Source: a virus. From it: 64,000 nt of DNA. The first letter of the stretch is position 1; every line of letters begins with the position of its first letter. The translations under genes and the position numbers were made by a program. This document shows positions 59,583 to 64,000 of the stretch, in pieces. The notes beneath the pieces were generated by a model. The model was not told the origin of the DNA and did no database searches. It saw nothing but the letters and a program-made list of their open reading frames with translations. The stretch lies in IMG/VR virus record IMGVR_UViG_3300028197_001229, positions 21,106 through 85,105 of that record. One strand, given 5' to 3'.

Positions 59583-59734
59583 TGTTCCATAACATCCCAT
59601 ATAAACTTGAAAATTACATACCACAAATGGCGGATGTGCAGTTTTGCACGTGTTCGACATTTCAGTTAGAGCGGAGAAGGCAATTGACTACCAATAACGG
59701 TTTACCCGATGCTCTACTAGGCATGTGCTTATAA
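59582..59734 (+). CDS. Small Cys-containing protein
   Basis: 50 residues from ATG 59582 to TAA 59732-59734, coupled to the previous gene by a one-base overlap. Contains FCTCSTF and a C-terminal Cys. No family; ends 9 bases before a terminator hairpin. Confidence 0.45.
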   Translation: MFHNIPYKLENYIPQMADVQFCTCSTFQLERRRQLTTNNGLPDALLGMCL

Positions 59735-59743
59735 CAGTACAAA

Positions 59744-59773
59744 AAAGAAATCTCATATTTGAGGTTTCTTTTA
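59744..59773 (+). terminator. Intrinsic terminator
   Basis: AAAGAAATCTC (59744-59754) / GAGGTTTCTTT (59761-59771), 11 pairs with one T-G, then T-rich sequence. Confidence 0.8.
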
Positions 59774-59799
59774 TATATGGGATGTCTATACTTACACAC

Positions 59800-60030
59800 A
59801 TGAACCACCAAGATAGAATTTTTTTAGGTTGTATTGCAACAGCCATAAGTGAGAAGACTTACTTAGAATTTGTTAAGATGTTATCAACTAACAATTTAGA
59901 ACACCTCATACACCCAAAAGATGTACAGTTCATGAATGATGCATGCGAGTTGTATGTTAACAGGAAAGCGACTAAGACGTTGCATGAGTTAGGTTCTATG
60001 TTACAGAATCACACTGATATCGCTGACTAG
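59800..60030 (+). CDS. Small unknown protein
   Basis: 76 residues from ATG 59800; an in-frame ATG at 59782 is possible. The longer frame upstream is rejected because it would cross the terminator. Helical, no motif. Confidence 0.45.
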   Translation: MNHQDRIFLGCIATAISEKTYLEFVKMLSTNNLEHLIHPKDVQFMNDACELYVNRKATKTLHELGSMLQNHTDIAD

Positions 60031-60075
60031 ATTTATTAGTTGACGCATACGGTTACTAACCTTAGAAACAAGCTT

Positions 60076-60252
60076 ATGAGTAATAACCAATTAGCAAAAT
60101 TATCGCTAACAGTATTGATAACAATGTTCAGTATAGGTTTCTATTCTGGGTTTACACAGACAAACTTGTCAGGATTAATAACTATAGGTAGTTTAATATC
60201 CTGTATAGTACAAGTATTCTGTATTACTAGATTGTGGAAGTCTAAAGAATAA
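60076..60252 (+). CDS. Small two-helix membrane protein
   Basis: 58 residues from ATG 60076. Hydrophobic helices at about 8-24 (SLTVLITMFSIGFYSGF) and 31-50 (LITIGSLISCIVQVFCITRL). Unknown function; holin-like size, but no endolysin is recognised nearby. Confidence 0.45.
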   Translation: MSNNQLAKLSLTVLITMFSIGFYSGFTQTNLSGLITIGSLISCIVQVFCITRLWKSKE

Positions 60253-60302
60253 ATTTATTAAATAACATGGGCCACTATTGCCCGGTTGTTTGAGTTGGAA
60301 AG

Positions 60303-60338
60303 AAAGCTCATCTCGCATCTGAGGTGAGCTTTTTTTTA
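60303..60338 (+). terminator. Intrinsic terminator
   Basis: AAAGCTCATCTC (60303-60314) / GAGGTGAGCTTT (60321-60332), 12 pairs, T-run to 60338. Confidence 0.9.
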
Positions 60339-60367
60339 CTTATGAGCTCCTGTGTGACTGACTTTTA

Positions 60368-60393
60368 TTGTTTGACGAAAATCTATATATTTG
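60368..60393 (+). promoter_or_regulatory. Promoter of the protease unit
   Basis: TATATTTG (60386-60393), exact TAnnTTTG, with TTG at 60368-60370 upstream. Gene start follows about 100 bases later behind an A-rich leader; the gap 60394-60492 shows no other feature. Confidence 0.65.
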
Positions 60394-60492
60394 GCACAAT
60401 TAGTGTTATGACGGTGGATTGACCGTTAATGTTACTACATAAGAATAGCGTACTTATGTCGCAGAAAAAATAACAATATAAAAATAAAGAAT

Positions 60493-61302
60493 ATGGCTAC
60501 AATAAAACTAATGCAACGCCCTGGTAAGGGTTTATTAAAAGCAAGAGGTACAACTACAGGCATGTATATTACCTCCAATATAAAACAAGATGGTAAAAAC
60601 TGGGGTCAAACGACTAATCAAACTAATTGGTTTGCCGGTGTTCCACGTGAATATATGAAAGGTTATCGTCTAGTATATAGGGCTATTACAATACCAACAG
60701 CTAATGTTAGCGCTCACTATACTAACCATATGGGTTCAGCCGGTGGAATGAAAGCTAATGCCGCAGATATGGTATTTACAACGCCACACTTTATAACCAG
60801 GAAAGAAAGTTATACTTTGTCTCCTAATGGTTCAGTTAGTCGAACTGGTAGTTACACTTACGGTTTTAAACAGGGAACCAGTAGTATTGCTTCTAGTAGT
60901 GGTTTTGACTACGGATTAAGCGATGGACAAAATGGATATAATACATGGGATGATTCTTCCAATGGTTTAGACGATGGAGCACTAAGTGCACCACAAGCAC
61001 CTAGTAGGCTTGATATGTCAGGAGACAGTCGCAAATTACAACGTGTTGTTGAGATTTGGACTAATGACCTATTTCACGGAGGTTACTTGAGTGACGTTAT
61101 GTGTGATTCAGCTGAACAAGACTGGAAATTCGGGCGATACAGTACTACTAATACATCACAAAACTGGCACCTAAAAGGTTCCTATATATTCAATACATCT
61201 CGTAGAACTGGTAGAAAAGTTACCTATGAAGATGGTAGTACAGTCAACAATACATTCGATGGAACTGCTGAAGATGGAACTGGTTCAGTAAATCCTGGTT
61301 AA
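60493..61302 (+). CDS. Unknown Gly/Ser/Thr-rich protein, first of a related pair
   Basis: 269 residues, strand-rich, no signal peptide. The segment RLDMSGDS...VVEIWTNDLFHGGYLSDVMCDS (about 175-206) has a counterpart in the next gene. Composition and strong promoter fit an abundant structural protein, but no family is recognised. Confidence 0.55.
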   Translation: MATIKLMQRPGKGLLKARGTTTGMYITSNIKQDGKNWGQTTNQTNWFAGVPREYMKGYRLVYRAITIPTANVSAHYTNHMGSAGGMKANAADMVFTTPHFITRKESYTLSPNGSVSRTGSYTYGFKQGTSSIASSSGFDYGLSDGQNGYNTWDDSSNGLDDGALSAPQAPSRLDMSGDSRKLQRVVEIWTNDLFHGGYLSDVMCDSAEQDWKFGRYSTTNTSQNWHLKGSYIFNTSRRTGRKVTYEDGSTVNNTFDGTAEDGTGSVNPG

Positions 61303-61338
61303 TATATCATACACACTAAACTATTTAAAAAATAAATT

Positions 61339-62295
61339 ATGGCACATACAAAAATTATACATAAGAGAGTAACAAGTAATGGAAATGGTACAACTCAGTA
61401 CGCTGTTAAAGAATTAACTGAAGCTCCTAACGGAGATTCTGGAAGATGGTGGAAGAACATGGGTGCTGGTGGACTTACTTGGTCTAGTAACTTTCCAGAT
61501 GCTGCTTTGGCAGAAAATTTAACTAATTACAGGTTGAAGAAACGCGTAGTTGTTAAAACAAATGTAACGGCAGGTAACTACAGAGCTACTAAAACATGTA
61601 CCTTTGGTTATACAGCCGGTGGTACTGGTACTGAAGCTAAGGCTTATAAGTCCTTAGACATGACTGCTGAAGCACCTAGACCGGACATGGGTAACGTTAC
61701 TAACGACCAAACCTGGGAAGACTATTCTGGAAACTTAGTAAATGTAAAAGAGGTATGGGAAAAGCTTTACCAAGGTGACCCACATGGTAGTGGAGCTAAG
61801 GATTTAAACGATGTTCTTAGGACAGATATGTGTTTAGATTCTGACGCAGAGTTTTATCATGGTAACGATACTGTGTTCACACCACCTGCTAATTCATCCA
61901 CTTATAATTTTGCCGAAGTGGAGGCTATGATGCTTACCGCGATGCGTCAGATCTACTCTCCAGTTCCCGGGTTCCCAGAGGATGGTGACGACAGTATTAC
62001 AGTGCAAGGTAATAATAATGGTTACATTCCTGAACAGAACGGAAACGTTACATTTACAGGGTCATCCGGAGCTAATCTAACTGAAGAGATTTACGCCTTG
62101 ATATTTAGCGATACTCCTGGTTCGTCTTCGTATACAAGTAATAGTACTTACATGCTAAAGGTTCGTGAGGAAACATTTACTCATAACGGTACAACAGAAA
62201 CGAAAAAAGGGTTGTTTGCATATGATGCCAATTCTAGTCTAAGTGGACCAATATTTATCTTTGCCGAGCCTGGTGCTGATGGTACTTATCTTTGA
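61339..62295 (+). CDS. Unknown protein related to the preceding one
   Basis: 318 residues, Thr/Gly/Asn-rich. RPDMGN...VNVKEVWEKLYQG...LNDVLRTDMCLDSDAEF aligns by eye with the preceding gene's RLDMSG...VVEIW...LSDVMCDS, indicating tandem duplication and divergence or shared fold. Its C-terminus is Ala/Gly-rich. Probably virion-associated (inference). Confidence 0.5.
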   Translation: MAHTKIIHKRVTSNGNGTTQYAVKELTEAPNGDSGRWWKNMGAGGLTWSSNFPDAALAENLTNYRLKKRVVVKTNVTAGNYRATKTCTFGYTAGGTGTEAKAYKSLDMTAEAPRPDMGNVTNDQTWEDYSGNLVNVKEVWEKLYQGDPHGSGAKDLNDVLRTDMCLDSDAEFYHGNDTVFTPPANSSTYNFAEVEAMMLTAMRQIYSPVPGFPEDGDDSITVQGNNNGYIPEQNGNVTFTGSSGANLTEEIYALIFSDTPGSSSYTSNSTYMLKVREETFTHNGTTETKKGLFAYDANSSLSGPIFIFAEPGADGTYL

Positions 62296-62300
62296 TAATA

Positions 62301-63695
62301 ATGAAAAAAGAACCAGAACTTAGTTTACCAAAATACGAGGTTAACGAAACTGTTTCTTCCCTCAGTCAGAAAATTGACTGGGGGTTGAAGCAACTTAACG
62401 TACCCGATACTTGGAAAGTAACCAGGGGTGAAGGTATAACTGTTATGGTTATAGATACTGGACACCCGAATCATCCCGATTTAAATGATAACACTAAACC
62501 CGGTAGAAACTTTATTGATGGTGAATCTATGTTCGATGATAATGGTCATCAGACTCACTGTACTGGGATAATATGTGCACAGGACAATGCACACGGTATG
62601 GTTGGTGTAGCTCCTGAGTCTAACTGTTTATCTGTTAAGGCGTTATCACGTAGTGGTAGTGGTTCTTATGCAGGTTTGGCAGCAGCATTAGACTACGCGA
62701 TTGAAGTTCAGCCTGATTTAGTATCTATGAGTTTAGGTGGTTCAATGCCTAGTACTGAAATGGAGTCTAGGATTAAAAAACTATACGCTATGAACATACC
62801 CGTCATATGTGCTGCTGGTAACACAGGAGAAGGTGGTGTTAACTGGCCTGCTGCTTATGACGAGACTATTGCTGTCGCAGCTTACGACAAGTTTGGAGAA
62901 ATTGCTTATTTTTCATCTAGAGGAGACACTGTTGAATGGGCAGCCCCGGGAGTTGATATTTACAGTACTTATCTAAATGGTACTTATGCTTCATTGAGTG
63001 GCACATCTATGGCTTGTCCGTTCATAGCTGGTGTTATAGCACTAATGTTGTCTAAACATAAGAAACAAGAAGAAGCTACTGGTATGAACGACTGTAAGAC
63101 GGTTGAAGACATACGGAATCACCTGTTAAAGTATACTAAGGATAAGGGTGAGTCGGGTAAGGATAATTCTTGGGGATATGGTACCATAGACGTTAAAGGT
63201 CTTATACTAAATGATCCTGTTGAGGAAGAAGATCCTTTTACTCCACCACAGCCTGAACCAGAGCCTGAAGAAGATCCTGAAGAAGATCCTTTTACTCCAC
63301 CACAACCTGAACCAGAGCCTGAACCAGAGCCTGAACCAGATCCCAAATGCCCCTTACCTAATCCGTGCCCTGAAGCGCCTTGTCCAGATTACCCTAATTG
63401 TAAGCCTGAACCAGAGCCTGAAAAGCCTAATGAGGATTGTCCGTTTCAGGATCCATGCCCATGGCCTAATCCGTGTCCACCATGCCCTGAATATCCAGAA
63501 AAAATTGAACCTCCTAAAAAGGATAAGAATAAACTGTATATGATCCTGGGTATAGGTTTTGTAGTCGTCTCCGCTCTTATAATCTATATGTTTACTACTG
63601 AGGATTCATTTGAGATACCAAACCCGCCATACATTGATGAGAACGGAAATGTAAATTGGGACGATAAGTACGAACATGATAGATCCGGGAAATAA
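62301..63695 (+). CDS. Subtilisin-like serine protease with Pro-rich linker and membrane anchor
   Basis: 464 residues from ATG 62301. S8-family catalytic triad: Asp in VIDTGHP (D52), His in NGHQTHCTG (H83), Ser in SGTSMACP (about S236). After the protease domain come PEPEPE and DPFTPPQ repeats and a Cys/Pro-rich spacer (PCPxxPxC type). A single hydrophobic helix near 412-430 (MILGIGFVVVSALIIYMF) and a short charged tail follow. There is no N-terminal signal peptide, so membrane insertion would be C-terminal. Possible roles are virion maturation or exposure at the host surface; neither is proven. Confidence 0.85.
   Translation: MKKEPELSLPKYEVNETVSSLSQKIDWGLKQLNVPDTWKVTRGEGITVMVIDTGHPNHPDLNDNTKPGRNFIDGESMFDDNGHQTHCTGIICAQDNAHGMVGVAPESNCLSVKALSRSGSGSYAGLAAALDYAIEVQPDLVSMSLGGSMPSTEMESRIKKLYAMNIPVICAAGNTGEGGVNWPAAYDETIAVAAYDKFGEIAYFSSRGDTVEWAAPGVDIYSTYLNGTYASLSGTSMACPFIAGVIALMLSKHKKQEEATGMNDCKTVEDIRNHLLKYTKDKGESGKDNSWGYGTIDVKGLILNDPVEEEDPFTPPQPEPEPEEDPEEDPFTPPQPEPEPEPEPEPDPKCPLPNPCPEAPCPDYPNCKPEPEPEKPNEDCPFQDPCPWPNPCPPCPEYPEKIEPPKKDKNKLYMILGIGFVVVSALIIYMFTTEDSFEIPNPPYIDENGNVNWDDKYEHDRSGK
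63226..63345 (+). repeat. In-frame Pro/Glu repeat region of the protease gene
   Basis: Imperfect repeats encode DPFTPPQPEPEPE twice, then PEPEPEP stretches. The repeats are close at DNA level, so length variation by slippage is likely. Confidence 0.8.
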
Positions 63696-64000
63696 GTGTT
63701 TATTTGTACATGTACCTAAGTCAGCAGGTACTTTTATAGAGCATACCTTGATGGGTAACCGCTCATCTTACACTTTGGACCTTAAAGATACGTATACAAT
63801 GTACACATCCCGGGACAAGGGTTGTAACGCCATAGATTTTACGTGTAAGAAATCAGGTAAATATCATATGCCAGCTAAACACTGGTCTAATTCTGTATAC
63901 AAGCAATATATGCATCCTGGTATGTATAAAAACTTTTACAAGTTTACATTTGTAAGAAATCCATGGGTTAGGATGCATTCTTTGTATAATTACATGAAGT
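63676..64000 (+). CDS. Sulfotransferase family 2-like protein (N-terminal part, runs off the window)
   Basis: ATG 63676 overlaps the protease stop by 20 bases and the frame is open to the last base; 108 residues visible. CLFVHVPKSAGT (8-19) fits the 5'-phosphosulfate-binding loop and KFTFVRNPWVRMHSLYNYM (89-107) the 3'-phosphate-binding motif of PAPS-dependent sulfotransferases. It would transfer sulfate from PAPS to a sugar or other acceptor. The acceptor is unknown; co-location with a protease suggests surface modification (inference). Confidence 0.78.
   Translation, partial: MIDPGNKCLFVHVPKSAGTFIEHTLMGNRSSYTLDLKDTYTMYTSRDKGCNAIDFTCKKSGKYHMPAKHWSNSVYKQYMHPGMYKNFYKFTFVRNPWVRMHSLYNYMK

Noticed and set aside
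59725-59799. Upstream extension of the 59800 gene
   Set aside because: It would run through the hairpin and T-run at 59744-59773, which fits a terminator better than coding sequence.
60076-60252. Holin assignment
   Set aside because: Two hydrophobic helices are suggestive, but there is no endolysin next to it and small membrane proteins are common here.

Overview
The window looks like one segment of a large, AT-rich, double-stranded DNA phage genome (tailed-phage type), probably infecting a member of the Bacteroidota. It encodes a terminase large subunit, a portal protein, a full DNA replication and recombination set, two tRNAs, and many small overlapping genes of unknown function. The host guess rests on two things read directly. 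A promoter-like motif of the form GTGTTATATATAWTTG recurs upstream of transcription units and contains or nearly matches the Bacteroidota -7 box TAnnTTTG. Most genes also start behind A-rich leaders without a Shine-Dalgarno sequence. TAA, TAG and TGA all end genes, so the code is the standard bacterial one. No integrase or ribosomal genes are visible. I recognised no major capsid or tail tube gene; these may lie outside the window or among the unknown genes.

Layout. 1-3.3 kb: end of a cassette of probable virion proteins. 3.3-5.5 kb: one large reverse-strand gene of unknown role that may be a degenerate helicase-like protein. 5.5-8.3 kb: four overlapping forward genes, one a glycine-zipper membrane protein. 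8.4-10.2 kb: terminase large subunit on the reverse strand. 10.3-31.9 kb: replication and recombination, comprising SbcD/gp47- and SbcC/gp46-like nuclease subunits, an SF2 helicase, a DnaB-type helicase, a winged-helix protein, a TOPRIM primase, a fused uracil-DNA-glycosylase-like/DNA polymerase A, a probable single-strand DNA-binding protein with its own promoter and terminator, a RecA-type recombinase and a RecQ-like helicase. 31.9-33.7 kb: short units separated by strong terminators. 33.7-43.0 kb: a helix-turn-helix protein, the portal, and a series of glycine-rich membrane-type proteins that may be internal or ejected virion proteins.

43.0-46.9 kb: a DUF1064-type nuclease, an HD-domain protein, a methyltransferase-fold protein, a Bro-N protein and a WGR-domain protein. 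46.9-51.2 kb: many tiny genes, tRNA-Arg(TCT), tRNA-Met(CAT) and a small lipoprotein. 51.18-51.76 kb: a gene-less stretch with its own promoter, perfect long-range helices that form a pseudoknot, a UNCG-capped hairpin and a strong terminator; I read it as a large structured non-coding RNA of about 555 nt, and it is the most interesting object here. 51.9-56.6 kb: small genes, a phage UDP-glucuronate decarboxylase (UDP-xylose synthase) homologue, a repeat-rich AT region, a stand-alone sigma region 4 protein and a possible DNA-glycosylase-like protein. 56.7-58.8 kb: a NUDIX-hydrolase cassette in which every gene except the first has a strong Shine-Dalgarno sequence, unlike most of the rest, suggesting acquisition from elsewhere. 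58.9-60.3 kb: small lipoprotein and membrane-type genes. 60.4-64 kb: a promoter-led unit with two related unknown proteins, a membrane-anchored subtilisin-like protease and the start of a sulfotransferase-like gene that runs off the window.

How it works together. The replication genes form a nearly self-sufficient system: initiator-like protein, helicase, primase, polymerase, single-strand binding protein, recombinase and end-processing nuclease. The sigma-4-like protein, Bro-N protein and two helix-turn-helix proteins are candidates for timing of expression from the recurring promoter. Sugar-nucleotide, sulfotransferase and protease genes point to remodelling of a surface or virion glycan or protein, but this is inference. 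All homology statements are from motif recognition by eye; no database search was run.
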